NCBI RefSeq assembly: GCF_012927125.1
Contig: NZ_JABBFZ010000035.1
Coordinates: 1 to 39,267, forward strand
Reading direction: 5' to 3'
Source: Paraburkholderia antibiotica
Lineage (GTDB): Bacteria; Pseudomonadota; Gammaproteobacteria; Burkholderiales; Burkholderiaceae
Length of the DNA stretch: 39,267 bases
The notes under the pieces were generated by a model, which was not told the origin of the DNA, did not search any database, and worked only from the letters and a program-made list of their open reading frames with translations. The number at the start of each line of letters is the position of its first letter. The first letter of the stretch is position 1. This document shows, piece by piece, positions 26,326 through 35,197 of the stretch. The position numbers and the translations under genes are program-made.

Positions 26326-27807
26326 ATGTACCTAGGCATCGACCTCGGCACGTCCGAAGTGAAAGTTCTGCTGCTCGCCTCCGACGGCCGTGTGATCGGC
26401 ACCGCGGGCTCGCCGTTCACGGTTTCGCGGCCGCATCAACGCTGGGCCGAGCAGAATCCCGAAGACTGGTGGGCCGGCACGCGCGCGGCGCTCGCCGCAT
26501 TGCGCGCGCGTCATCCCGACGAATTCGCGCAGATTCGCGGCATCGGCCTGTCGGGGCAGATGCACGGCGCGGTACTGCTCGATGCGGACAACCGCGTGCT
26601 GCGTCCCGCGATCCTGTGGAACGACATGCGCAGCGACAAGGAATGCGCGGAGCTGACCGAGCGCGCGCCGGAATTGCACAGCGTCGCCGGCAATCTGGCG
26701 ATGCCCGGTTTCACCGCGCCGAAGCTGCTGTGGGTTGCGCGTCACGAGCCGGAGATCTTCGCGAAAACGGCCTGCGTGCTGCTGCCGAAGGACTATCTGC
26801 GCCTGCAACTGACGGGCGGCAAGGTGTCCGATCCATCGGATGCGGCCGGCACGCTGTGGCTCGACGTCGCCAAACGCGACTGGTCCGATTCGCTGCTGGC
26901 CGCCTGCAACATGACGCGCGCGCAGATGCCCGCGTTGCGCGAAGGCAGCGCGCCGGCCGGCACGCTGCTGCCGGAACTCGCGCGCGAATTCGGCTTGCGT
27001 GACGACGTGATCGTCGCGGCCGGCGGTGGCGACAACGCGACCAGCGCGATCGGCATCGGCGCGACCCAGCCGGGCGACGGCTTCGTGTCGTTGGGTACGT
27101 CGGGCGTGCTGTGCGTGGTCGGCGACAGCTTCCGGCCGAACCCGGCCTCCGCCGTGCATGCGTTCTGTCATGCGATTCCCGACCGCTGGCATCAGATGAG
27201 CGTGGTGCTGTCGGCGGCGAGCTGCTTGCGCTGGGTCTGCAAGCTCACCTCCACCGACGAACCAACGCTGCTCGCCGAAGTCGCGGCGCTGCCCGCCGAA
27301 GCGTTGACCACCGCGCCGCTGTTCCTGCCGTATCTGTCGGGCGAGCGCACACCGCATAACGACCCGTACGCGCAAGGCGTGTTCTTCGGCATGAATCACG
27401 CAACCGATCGCGCGCTGCTCGGCTACGCGGTGCTCGAAGGCGTGACGCTCGCGCTCACCGACGGCCTCGACGCGTTGCGCGCGGCCGGCACCGAGGCGAA
27501 GGTGCTGTCGCTGCTCGGCGGCGGCGCACGCAGCGATTACTGGGCACAACTGCTCGCCGACGCGCTCGACACCGTCACGGTCAAGCACGGCGGCGGCGAA
27601 ACCGGCGCGGCGCTCGGCGCGGCCCGGCTCGGCTGGCTCGCCGCGGGCGGCGACCCGGCCACGGTGCTAACCAAGCCGCCCGTCGAAAAGGAGTTCACGC
27701 CGAATCAGCGCCGTCATGCGGAATTGCGCACACGGCTCGAAGCGTATCGCGCGCTGTATCGCCACGTACGGCCGCTGTTCGATCCCGCGCGCGCGCCGCT
27801 CGCCTGA
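26326..27807 (+). CDS. xylB: Xylulokinase
   Basis: 493 residues, FGGY family, the usual XylB length. YLGIDLGTSEVKVLLLASDG at the N-terminus, IGLSGQMHGAVLLD, AILWNDMRSD, LPKDYLRLQLTG, AAGGGDNATSAIG, FLPYLSGERTPHNDP and LLGGGARSDYWAQLLAD are classic xylulokinase segments. It phosphorylates D-xylulose from DalD to D-xylulose 5-phosphate for the pentose phosphate pathway. It starts 207 bp after dalD; no strong terminator or promoter is seen in that gap, so co-transcription is likely. Confidence 0.94.
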   Translation: MYLGIDLGTSEVKVLLLASDGRVIGTAGSPFTVSRPHQRWAEQNPEDWWAGTRAALAALRARHPDEFAQIRGIGLSGQMHGAVLLDADNRVLRPAILWNDMRSDKECAELTERAPELHSVAGNLAMPGFTAPKLLWVARHEPEIFAKTACVLLPKDYLRLQLTGGKVSDPSDAAGTLWLDVAKRDWSDSLLAACNMTRAQMPALREGSAPAGTLLPELAREFGLRDDVIVAAGGGDNATSAIGIGATQPGDGFVSLGTSGVLCVVGDSFRPNPASAVHAFCHAIPDRWHQMSVVLSAASCLRWVCKLTSTDEPTLLAEVAALPAEALTTAPLFLPYLSGERTPHNDPYAQGVFFGMNHATDRALLGYAVLEGVTLALTDGLDALRAAGTEAKVLSLLGGGARSDYWAQLLADALDTVTVKHGGGETGAALGAARLGWLAAGGDPATVLTKPPVEKEFTPNQRRHAELRTRLEAYRALYRHVRPLFDPARAPLA

Positions 27808-27892
27808 GCGTTCAACGGCGGCCGTTTCGCGCTCGCGCGCGGCCGGCCGCTATCATCGGCACACTCCAAGCAAAACTCGAGCGAACCCCATC

Positions 27893-28840
27893 GTGCCCAG
27901 GTCTACAGAAAAACTCGATCTCGCCACGCGCGCCGCGTGGCTCTACTACGTCGCGGGCAATACCCAGAACGAAATCGCCGAAAAACTGCAGGTGTCGCGA
28001 CCGGTCGCGCAGCGGCTCGTCGCGTTCGCGGTCGAAAAGAATCTGATCCGCGTGCGCGTCGATCATCAGCTCGCCGATTGCCTGTCGCTCGCCGATCAAC
28101 TGTCGAAGCGCTATGGGCTCAGCATGTGCGAGATCGTGCCGATCGACGGCGACACCGCCGAGGAAGTCGACCGCAAGCTCGCGGTGGCCGGCGCGCAGGT
28201 GATGGAGCGCTATCTGAACGCCGACAAACCGATGGTCGTCGCGGTCAGCAGCGGCCGCACGCTGAAGGCCGCAGTCGATCAGATCGCGCAGCTCGACCGC
28301 CCGCAGCATCGGCTGGTGTCGATGGTCGGCGCGATCGCGCAGGACGGCTCGTCGAACCGCTACGACGTCGCGCTGCACATTTCGGAAAAGACCGGCGGCA
28401 AGCATTTTCTGCTGCCCGCGCCGCTGCTCGCCGACAGCGAGGCCGAGCGCGCGCAGTGGTGCAATCACCGGCTCTACCGGATCGTCGAGTCGCTGTCCGC
28501 GCAGGCCGATGTCGCGTTCGTCGGCATCGGCAATATCGGCATGACCTGTCCGCTGCACGAGGACGGCTTCATCACCGAAAGCGAGGTCAACGAGCTGATG
28601 CACAACGGCGCGGTCGCCGAAATGCTCGGCCTGCCGATCGACGCGGCCGGCGCGCCGGTCGAATCGCCGACCGGCCGGCGCGTGACCAGCATCGCGCTCG
28701 ACACGCCGCCGCGCCGGCCGACCATCGGCTTTGCCGGCGGCCAGCGCAAGCGCGACGCGCTGATCGCGGTGCTCAAGGGCGGCTGGTTGTCGGGACTCGT
28801 CACCGACGAGTTGTGCGCGCGGGCGGCACTGGAGGCGTGA
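27893..28840 (+). CDS. SorC-family sugar-binding transcriptional regulator
   Basis: 315 residues. N-terminal helix-turn-helix (LATRAAWLYYVAGNTQNEIA, then EKLQVSRPVAQRLVAFA) and a C-terminal sugar-phosphate-binding domain (VVAVSSGRTLKAAVDQ, VAFVGIGNIGMTCPLHEDG, RRPTIGFAGGQRKRDALIAVL). SorC proteins are usually repressors released by a phosphorylated sugar. The start is the GTG at 27893; conserved sequence begins within ten residues. It is the last gene of the dalD unit, 85 bp after xylB, and is the best candidate to bind the palindromes at 24588-24599 and 35154-35184. Confidence 0.88.
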   Translation: MPRSTEKLDLATRAAWLYYVAGNTQNEIAEKLQVSRPVAQRLVAFAVEKNLIRVRVDHQLADCLSLADQLSKRYGLSMCEIVPIDGDTAEEVDRKLAVAGAQVMERYLNADKPMVVAVSSGRTLKAAVDQIAQLDRPQHRLVSMVGAIAQDGSSNRYDVALHISEKTGGKHFLLPAPLLADSEAERAQWCNHRLYRIVESLSAQADVAFVGIGNIGMTCPLHEDGFITESEVNELMHNGAVAEMLGLPIDAAGAPVESPTGRRVTSIALDTPPRRPTIGFAGGQRKRDALIAVLKGGWLSGLVTDELCARAALEA

Positions 28841-28916
28841 CGGGCGGCGGCGTGGCTGCCGGGCGGCGTGTTGTACGCGGCAATCGCTACGGGTAAGCGG
28901 CGCCAAACGCAGCAAT

Positions 28917-28945
28917 AAAAAAGCGGCGCCCATGCGCCGCTTTTT
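28917..28945. terminator. Bidirectional intrinsic terminator between the two polyol units
   Basis: GCGGCGC (28923-28929) pairs with GCGCCGC (28934-28940) around CCAT, flanked by six A on one side and five T on the other. It ends the dalD-xylB-sorC transcript on the plus strand and the smoS-mtlEFG-HAD-mtlK transcript on the minus strand. Confidence 0.9.
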
Positions 28946-28966
28946 CGCACCAGCACCACCACCACA

Positions 28967-30073
28967 TCAAGCCGCGAGCACCTCGACGATCTTGCGCTGG
29001 AACGCCTTGCCGTCGCTATCGAACAGATGGCAATGCTCCGGCGTCGCGCCGAGCTTCTGCACGTCGCCCTTCGCATGCCGTTCGAGCGGCGGAATCCGCG
29101 CGATCAATCCATCCGGCGCGACGCTCGATTCCGCATACAGATACGCGGCGTCGCCGAGCGATTCGACCGCCATCGTGCGCGCTTCGATGCCGTCTTCAGT
29201 ACCGACATGCAGATGCTCGGGGCGGATGCCGACCGTCACCTTGTCGCCCTGCTTCGCCGCGCCCGGGTCCACCGCGACGCGCTGCGTCTCGCCGGTTTCG
29301 TAGCGCACGATGAGGCCGTCGTGCGACACCGATTGCACGACACCCTCCATGAAGTTCATCTTCGGCGAGCCGATGAAGCCCGCGACGAAACGGTTCGCCG
29401 GCGCGTGATACAGCATCGTCGGACTACCGACCTGCTCCAGATTGCCCGCCGACAGCACGACGATCTTGTCGGCGAGCGTCATCGCTTCGACCTGGTCGTG
29501 CGTCACGTAGATCATCGTCGTCTTCAGCTCGTCGTGCAGACGCGCGAATTCGAGGCGCATCTTCACGCGCAGCGCGGCGTCGAGATTCGACAGCGGTTCG
29601 TCGAACAGGAACACCTTCGGCTTGCGCGTGATCGCGCGACCGATCGCGACGCGCTGACGCTGACCGCCCGAGAGCTGCTTCGGCTTGCGATCGAGCAGAT
29701 GATCGATGTGCAGGATCTTCGCCGCGTTGCGCACCGCCGCGTCGATCTCCGGCTTCTTCGTGCCGGCGAGCTTCAGGCCGAACGCCATGTTGTCGTACAG
29801 CGTCATGTGCGGATACAGCGCGTACGACTGGAACACCATCGCGATGCCGCGCTTGGCCGGCGGCACGTCGTTCATGCGCGCGCCGTCGATATTCAGATCG
29901 CCGCCGCTGATGTCCTCCAGCCCCGCGATCATCCGCATCAAGGTCGATTTGCCGCAACCGCTCGGTCCGACGAACACGACGAACTCACCATCCGCGATGT
30001 CGAGATTGATGTCGCGCATCACTTCGTTGTCGTCGTAGGCCTTCCTGATGTTGCGCAAGGTTACGCTTGCCAT
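28967..30073 (-). CDS. mtlK: Polyol ABC transporter ATP-binding protein (MalK/UgpC type)
   Basis: 368 residues: nucleotide-binding domain with Walker A FVGPSGCGKSTLMRMIAG, Q-loop FQSYALYPHMT, signature LSGGQRQRVAIGRA, Walker B VFLFDEPLSNLD and H-loop VTHDQVEAM, then a C-terminal regulatory OB-fold (VGIRPEHLHV). It energises the MtlF/MtlG channel. The ATG at 30073 has GGAG seven bases upstream. Last gene of its operon, before the bidirectional terminator. The symbol follows the Pseudomonas mtlEFGK naming; smoK is the equivalent in other bacteria. Note that mtlK also names a mannitol dehydrogenase in rhizobia. Confidence 0.93.
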   Translation of the reverse strand: MASVTLRNIRKAYDDNEVMRDINLDIADGEFVVFVGPSGCGKSTLMRMIAGLEDISGGDLNIDGARMNDVPPAKRGIAMVFQSYALYPHMTLYDNMAFGLKLAGTKKPEIDAAVRNAAKILHIDHLLDRKPKQLSGGQRQRVAIGRAITRKPKVFLFDEPLSNLDAALRVKMRLEFARLHDELKTTMIYVTHDQVEAMTLADKIVVLSAGNLEQVGSPTMLYHAPANRFVAGFIGSPKMNFMEGVVQSVSHDGLIVRYETGETQRVAVDPGAAKQGDKVTVGIRPEHLHVGTEDGIEARTMAVESLGDAAYLYAESSVAPDGLIARIPPLERHAKGDVQKLGATPEHCHLFDSDGKAFQRKIVEVLAA

Positions 30074-30137
30074 GATGTGTCTCCGTGTAATGCTGTCCGA
30101 TACGTCGTGCTGCTTTTTATTTCGGGGTACTGTGCTT

Positions 30138-30860
30138 TCACGGCGCCGCGGCCGTCGCCGACAACGTCCATTGCGCGACCAGATCCGGCAACTGCCGCAT
30201 GTCGTCGAACACGTGGCGCGCGCCGGCCGCATGCAGGCGGTCGATCTGCGCATCGCTCGCATGACCGCCGCCGATAAACCCCAGCACCGCCATGCCCGCC
30301 GCCGCGGCCGCGCTCACGCCGGTCACGCTGTCCTCGACGACGAGGCACGCGCCCGGCGCAAGACCGAAGCCTCGCGCGGCGGCCAGATAAACGTCCGGCG
30401 CGGGCTTCGGATTCGCCACCGCGTCGGCGCAAAAAAGGCGCTCGCCGAAGAAGCGCTTCAAGCCGGTGCGCGCCAGCACCGCCTCCACATACGGCCGGAA
30501 GCTGTTGCTCGCGCAGCCTTTGATGAGCGGCACCTGGGCGAGCGCGAGTTCGATGCCGTCGACCGCCGGCGCCTCGATCGCGGCCGCTTCGACCGAACGG
30601 CGGATCGCGTCGATGTCGGCGGCATCGAGCGGCTTGCCGAGCTGCGTCGCGGTGTCCCGCAACACGCGCTCGATGCGCAGGCCGAGCAGCGGCAGCACCA
30701 CCGCTTCGACCGCGGTGCCGGGCCAGCGAGCTTCCAGTTCGTGCACCAGCATGCGCGCGGCTACCGCTTCGCTGTCGATCAGCACGCCGTCGCAATCGCA
30801 GATCAGCGCGAAGCGGCCCAGCACCGGATCGGCCATCGGATCCGCGGTCGGCTTCGTCAT
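30138..30860 (-). CDS. HAD-IA phosphatase in the polyol transport operon
   Basis: 240 residues with all four HAD motifs: DCDGVLIDSE (motif I), CASNSF (motif II), KPAPD (motif III lysine) and VVEDSVTGVSAA (motif IV). The pattern and the all-helical cap between motifs I and II fit beta-phosphoglucomutase/sugar-phosphate phosphatase-like HAD enzymes. The ATG overlaps the mtlG stop codon by one base (TGATG), so the two are coupled. It likely acts on a hexitol- or pentitol-derived phosphate, either as a catabolic step or to clear a toxic side product; the substrate is not readable from sequence. Confidence 0.87.
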   Translation of the reverse strand: MTKPTADPMADPVLGRFALICDCDGVLIDSEAVAARMLVHELEARWPGTAVEAVVLPLLGLRIERVLRDTATQLGKPLDAADIDAIRRSVEAAAIEAPAVDGIELALAQVPLIKGCASNSFRPYVEAVLARTGLKRFFGERLFCADAVANPKPAPDVYLAAARGFGLAPGACLVVEDSVTGVSAAAAAGMAVLGFIGGGHASDAQIDRLHAAGARHVFDDMRQLPDLVAQWTLSATAAAP

Positions 30861-31735
30861 CACTTGACCGCCCCGAACGTGAGGCCGCGCACCAGCTGCT
30901 TCTGCGACAGCCAGCCGACGATCAGGATCGGCGCGACCGCGAGCAGCGAAGCCGCCGACAGCTTGGCCCAGAACAAGCCTTCCGGGCTCGAATACGACGC
31001 GATGAACACCGTCAGCGGCGCCGCGTTCGAACTCGACAGGTTGATGCTCCAGAACGCTTCGTTCCACGAAAGAATCACCAGCAGCAGCGCGGTCGATGCA
31101 AGCCCTGGCAGCGCCATCGGCATCAGCAGATAGACGATCTCCTGCCACGTCGCCGCGCCGTCGATACGTCCGGCTTCGAGAATGTCGCGCGGAATTTCGG
31201 CGAAGTAGGTGAACGCCATCCACACCGCGATCGGCAGATTGATCAGCGTGTAGACGATCACCAGCCCCGACACCGTGTCGAGCAGGCCGCTGTTTTTCCA
31301 CAGCAGATAGATCGGCACCAGCACGCCGACCGACGGCATCATCTTGGTCGACAGCATCCACAGCAGCACTTTCTGCGTGCGCCGCGTCGGGAAGAACGCC
31401 ATCGCGTAGGCGGCCGGCACGGCAAGGATCAGACACAGCAGCGTGACGCCGACCGAGATCAGCACCGAATTCCACGCGAACGAGAAATAGTTGCTGCGCG
31501 CGAACACCTCGCGGAAGCTGTCGAGCGTCGGGACAAAAAAGAGCGACGACGCGTAGGCCTGCTGCTCGGTCTTGAATGCCGTGATCGTCATCCAGAAGAT
31601 CGGGAAGAACAGCAGCAGCGCGACGAGCCACGCGATCACGCCGGGAATGCCGCGGCGAATCACGTCGAACGGCGACTTCGCGGGAATGGCGACCGGCTGC
31701 GTGGTCGAAGCCGGAGTGGAGGCAACGTGGCTCAT
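30860..31735 (-). CDS. mtlG: Polyol ABC transporter permease (MalG type)
   Basis: 291 residues, six predicted membrane helices, with the EAA loop IPRDILEAGRIDGAATWQEI that docks onto the ATPase. Segments LLFFPIFWMTITAFKTEQQA and STKMMPSVGVLVPIYLLW match the SmoG/MtlG permeases of sorbitol/mannitol transporters. GGGGAG precedes the ATG, which overlaps the mtlF stop (ATGA). Confidence 0.93.
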   Translation of the reverse strand: MSHVASTPASTTQPVAIPAKSPFDVIRRGIPGVIAWLVALLLFFPIFWMTITAFKTEQQAYASSLFFVPTLDSFREVFARSNYFSFAWNSVLISVGVTLLCLILAVPAAYAMAFFPTRRTQKVLLWMLSTKMMPSVGVLVPIYLLWKNSGLLDTVSGLVIVYTLINLPIAVWMAFTYFAEIPRDILEAGRIDGAATWQEIVYLLMPMALPGLASTALLLVILSWNEAFWSINLSSSNAAPLTVFIASYSSPEGLFWAKLSAASLLAVAPILIVGWLSQKQLVRGLTFGAVK

Positions 31736-32667
31736 TTTTCGTACTCCCCTTTCAGGTTCTTCGCGAGCATCCGCACGAGGAAGAACGACACGATGTTGGC
31801 CAGCACGACGGCGAGAATGCCGCCCGCCGAAGCAAGTCCGACGTCGAACTGCTGCAGGCCCAGCGAGAAGATCAGGTACGACAGGTTGGTGGTCGCGTTG
31901 CCGGGACCGCCGCCCGTGGTCGTATAGATCTCGGCGAAGATCGACAGCAGGAAAATCGTCTCCATCATCACGACGACCGCGATCGCGCGTTTCAGGTGCG
32001 GCAGCGTGATGTAGAAAAACATCGAGAACGGGCCGGCGCCGTCGATCTTCGCGGCTTCCTTCTGCTCCTGGTCGAGCGACTGGATCGCCGTGAACAGAAT
32101 CAGGAATGCGAACGGCAGCCACTGCCACGCGACGATCATGATCACAGCGGTCAACGGATAGTCGGCGAACCAGTCGATCGGCTGCATGCCGAGCGCGCGC
32201 ATGCCCTGCGCGACGAGACCGTACACCGGGTGCAGGATCATGTTCTTCCAGATCAGCGCGCTGACCGTCGGCATCACGAAGAACGGCGCGATCGCCAGCA
32301 GCCGCGCGATGCCCTGGCCGTAGAACTTGCGATCGAACAGGATCGCCATCAGCACGCCGCCGACCACGGTGATCACCAGCACCGACACGATCAGCTCGAT
32401 CGTGTGCGCGATCGACGGCCCGAACGACGGATCGGTCGCCAGAAAGCGGTAATTGTCGAGGCCGGCGAAGCCGCGCACATCGGGATTCAGCAGGTTGTAG
32501 CGCGAGAACGAGAACCAGATCGTCATCGCGAGCGGAATCGCCATCCACAGCACGAGTACGCCGACCGACGGCGCGACGAGCCAGCGCGCCGAACTGGCCT
32601 TGCGCTCTTCGCGGCCTTTTTCTGTCTGGGGATCGGTTTGCATCAGGGAAGCGCGCATGGAACGCAT
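31732..32667 (-). CDS. mtlF: Polyol ABC transporter permease (MalF type)
   Basis: 311 residues, six predicted membrane helices and the EAA-type loop near the C-terminus (SLDQEQKEAAKIDGAGPFSM). SmoF/MtlF-like. The ATG at 32667 was chosen because AGGTGG lies at six-base spacing; later in-frame ATGs at 32658 and 32643 lack a ribosome-binding site, and the open frame to 32715 runs into the intercistronic region. It pairs with MtlG. Confidence 0.92.
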   Translation of the reverse strand: MRSMRASLMQTDPQTEKGREERKASSARWLVAPSVGVLVLWMAIPLAMTIWFSFSRYNLLNPDVRGFAGLDNYRFLATDPSFGPSIAHTIELIVSVLVITVVGGVLMAILFDRKFYGQGIARLLAIAPFFVMPTVSALIWKNMILHPVYGLVAQGMRALGMQPIDWFADYPLTAVIMIVAWQWLPFAFLILFTAIQSLDQEQKEAAKIDGAGPFSMFFYITLPHLKRAIAVVVMMETIFLLSIFAEIYTTTGGGPGNATTNLSYLIFSLGLQQFDVGLASAGGILAVVLANIVSFFLVRMLAKNLKGEYEK

Positions 32668-32914
32668 GATGGACCACCTGTACGGTAATGCGCGGCGTGG
32701 TCGCCCAGGCCGCATGCATGCCGCGCGACGCGTCGTGCTATCTCACGCACGACGTGACCCACCTGACATGCGGCGCGGACGAACGGCCGCCCTGCTACGT
32801 GAGCCGGCCGGCACGCATCGGTGGATGCGCGTCGGCTGGCGCGGGCCGCATCGAACGGGACGATGCGGCTGGCCTGCCGCGAGAACGTGCTGCGTGCTCG
32901 CGCTTACTTCTCGC
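32668..32914 (-). repeat. 247-bp intercistronic spacer with two perfect hairpins between mtlE and mtlF
   Basis: No gene here. GCCGCATCG (32845-32853) pairs perfectly with CGATGCGGC (32861-32869), and CGTCGTGC (32731-32738) pairs perfectly with GCACGACG (32747-32754). Neither is followed by a T tract, so they are unlikely to be full terminators. Their place just after the binding-protein gene parallels the hairpin at 22151-22187 in the other transporter operon and suggests mRNA stabilisation or partial attenuation. Confidence 0.7.
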
Positions 32915-34237
32915 TTACTTCTGATAGCCGGCCTGCTTGACCGCGCGATCGGCGGCCGCGTTGCCGGCCGCGAGCGCCTGGTCGACCGTCATCTGACCGG
33001 CGATCGCGCCGGAGATGCTCTGCCCGACCACGGTGCCGAACGACTGGAACTCAGGAATCCCGACGAACTGCACACCGGTGTACGGCACCGGCTTGAGCGT
33101 CGGATGATCAGGGTCGGCGGTCTGGATCGCCTTCAGCACGAAGTCGCCGAACGGCGCGGCCTGCTTGTACTCGGGGCGCGCGTAGGTGGACTGGCGCGTG
33201 CCCGGCGGCACCGAGGCCCAGCCCTCATCCTTCGCGACGAGTTCGATGTACTCCTTCGAAGTCGCCCACTCGATGAACTTCTTCGCCGGCTCCTGCTGCT
33301 TCGACGACTTCGGAATCGCCAGCGCCCACGCCCACAACCAGTGCGAGCCCTTCGGCGTGACCGCGATCGGCGCGGCCGCGAAGCCGACCTTGTCGGCGAT
33401 CTGCGACTGCTGCTTGTTGTAGAGCATGCCGGCCGCGACCGTCGCGTCGATCCACATCGCGCATTTGCCCGAGGACATCAGCGTGAGGTTTTCGTTGAAG
33501 CCGTTCGAGCTCGCTCCGGGAGGACCGTCCTTCTTCAGCAGGTTGACGTAGAAGGTCATCGCCTTCTTCCATTCCGGCGAGGTCAGCTGCGCGTTCCATT
33601 TCTCGTCGAACCAGCGTCCGCCGAAGGTGTTCACGACCGTCGTGCTGTAGGCCATGTTCTCGCCCCAACCCGCCTTGCCGCGCAGACAGATGCCGTACTG
33701 TTCCTTCGACTTGTCGGTGAGCTTGTCGGCGAATTGCGCGATCTGGTCGTAGGTCGGCTGGTCGGGCATCTTCAGGCCGGCCTTGTCGAATAGATCCTTG
33801 CGGTAATAGGTCATCGAGCTTTCGACGTAGAACGGCAGCGCGTACAGCTGGCCGTTCGCGGACAGGCCGTCGCGGGCCGTCTTCACGACGTCGTTCAGGT
33901 CATAGCTCGCCGGCAGATTGGTGATCGGCGCGAGCCAGCCGCGCTTGCCCCATTGCGGCGTTTCGTACGCGCCGATCGTCATCACGTCGAACTGGCCGCT
34001 GCCGGTCGTGATGTCGGTCGTCGCGCGCTGACGCAGCACGTTTTCCTCGAGAATCACCCAGTTCAGCTTGATGTCGGGATTGGCTTTTTCGAACGCGGGC
34101 GACAGCTTCTTCAACTCGATCATGTCCGGGTTGTTCAGCGTCGCGATCGTCACCGTGGCCGCCGACGCGCTCAGCGCGAAGCACGCGGCCGCGCCGGCCC
34201 CGGCTGCCTTCAGCGCGAATTTGAAAGCTGGTTTCAT
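32915..34237 (-). CDS. mtlE: Polyol ABC transporter periplasmic binding protein (sorbitol/mannitol/arabitol type)
   Basis: 440 residues with a signal peptide (MKPAFKFALKAAGAGAAACF, cleavage near SASAATV) followed by an extracellular solute-binding family 1 domain: VTIATLNNPDMIELKKLSPA, GLSANGQLYALPFYVESSMT, GICLRGKAGWGENMAY, GKCAMWIDATVAAGML. It resembles SmoE/MtlE, which bind D-sorbitol, D-mannitol and often D-arabinitol. AGGAG lies at six-base spacing to the ATG. It follows smoS by 98 bp. Confidence 0.93.
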   Translation of the reverse strand: MKPAFKFALKAAGAGAAACFALSASAATVTIATLNNPDMIELKKLSPAFEKANPDIKLNWVILEENVLRQRATTDITTGSGQFDVMTIGAYETPQWGKRGWLAPITNLPASYDLNDVVKTARDGLSANGQLYALPFYVESSMTYYRKDLFDKAGLKMPDQPTYDQIAQFADKLTDKSKEQYGICLRGKAGWGENMAYSTTVVNTFGGRWFDEKWNAQLTSPEWKKAMTFYVNLLKKDGPPGASSNGFNENLTLMSSGKCAMWIDATVAAGMLYNKQQSQIADKVGFAAAPIAVTPKGSHWLWAWALAIPKSSKQQEPAKKFIEWATSKEYIELVAKDEGWASVPPGTRQSTYARPEYKQAAPFGDFVLKAIQTADPDHPTLKPVPYTGVQFVGIPEFQSFGTVVGQSISGAIAGQMTVDQALAAGNAAADRAVKQAGYQK

Positions 34238-34335
34238 CGTTGTCTCCTTTCTCGTACGTTATGTGGTGCTGCGTTCGTTTGACGGAGTGACGCGCCGTAA
34301 GTAGCAGGCAACGTTCCCGCTCCCAGCTCCTGCGT

Positions 34336-35115
34336 TCAGCTCATCCAGTTGCCGCCGTCGACGTTCAGCGTCTGCGCGGTGATGTAGTCGGCGTCCGCCG
34401 ACGCGAGAAACAGCGCCGCGCCGGTCAGGTCGTCGGGCAGGCCCATGCGGCCGAGCGGCACCGCCTCGCCGACGAGGCGCTTCTTCTCGCCGAGCGGCCG
34501 GTTTTCGTAGCGCGCGAACAGCGCGTCGACCTCGGCCCACATCGGCGTATCGACGACGCCCGGCGCAATGCCGTTCACATTGATCTTATGCGGCGCGAGC
34601 GCGAGCGCCGCGGACTGCGTATAGCTCAGCACCGCCGCCTTGGTCGCGCAGTAGTGGGACACCAGCGCCTCGCCGCGCCGCCCGGCCTGCGACGACATAT
34701 TGATGATCTTGCCGCCGTGACCCTGCTCGATCATCTGCCGCGCGACCGCCTGCATCAGGAAGAACATGCCCTTCACGTTGACCGCGAACAGGCGGTCGAA
34801 CACGTCCCAGGATTCGTCGAGGAGCGGGCGCATGTCGAACAGCGCCGCGTTGTTGAAGAGGATGTCGATCCGGCCGAAGCAGGCGAGCGTGCTGCCGACG
34901 ATGCGCTCGATGTCCTCGCGCCGCCGCACGTCCGCGCTGACGGCCAGCACGCGCTCGCCGTAGGTGTCGCGCAGCGCGGCGCCGATACTGTCGGCCGGCT
35001 TCACGTCGACCAGCACGCAGCGCGCGCCTTCGTCGAGATAGCGCCGCGCCACCGCCTCACCGATACCGCTCGCCGCGCCCGTCAGAATGGCCACCTTGTC
35101 CTGCAATCGCGCCAC
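34336..35115 (-). CDS. smoS: Sorbitol (L-iditol 2-) dehydrogenase, SDR family
   Basis: 259 residues with the SDR cofactor motif TGAASGIGEAVARRY, NNAALFDM, and the catalytic region INMSSQAGRRGEALVSHYCATKA (Ser, Tyr, Lys). NNAALFD, SQAGRRGEALV-YCATKAA, GEKKR-VG-AVP-GRMG and the C-terminal QT-NVDGGNWMS match my recollection of Rhodobacter SmoS, which oxidises D-sorbitol to fructose and galactitol to tagatose. The start is GTG at 35115, with GGAG seven bases upstream. It is the first gene of the transporter operon, so sorbitol uptake and oxidation are co-expressed. Confidence 0.93.
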   Translation of the reverse strand: MARLQDKVAILTGAASGIGEAVARRYLDEGARCVLVDVKPADSIGAALRDTYGERVLAVSADVRRREDIERIVGSTLACFGRIDILFNNAALFDMRPLLDESWDVFDRLFAVNVKGMFFLMQAVARQMIEQGHGGKIINMSSQAGRRGEALVSHYCATKAAVLSYTQSAALALAPHKINVNGIAPGVVDTPMWAEVDALFARYENRPLGEKKRLVGEAVPLGRMGLPDDLTGAALFLASADADYITAQTLNVDGGNWMS

Positions 35116-35153
35116 CGCTTGTCTCCGGTTCGTTGTGCATGCTGGCGCGCAGT

Positions 35154-35184
35154 GAGCGAACGCTCATCGCGCGAACAATTGCTC
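35154..35184 (-). promoter_or_regulatory. Two putative SorC-regulator operators before smoS
   Basis: Minus-strand site 1, GAGCAATTGTTC (35173-35184), begins 13 bp after the -10 and matches the dalD-side operator at 9 of 10 arm positions. Site 2, GAGCGTTCGCTC (35154-35165), is a perfect palindrome extended to TGAGCG-TT-CGCTCA (35153-35166), centred 19 bp further downstream. Two tandem sites could give tighter control than the single site before dalD. Confidence 0.62.
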
Positions 35185-35197
35185 TGTTAGTGGTCGA

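Noticed and set aside
27879..27886. GAGCGAAC half-site just before the SorC regulator start
   Set aside because: Only half of the palindrome, overlapping the ribosome-binding region, with no promoter around it.
31736..32719. Apparent 619-residue fusion of mtlG with upstream sequence
   Set aside because: The upstream part is another frame of mtlF; mtlG has its own start with GGGGAG and overlaps the mtlF stop by ATGA.
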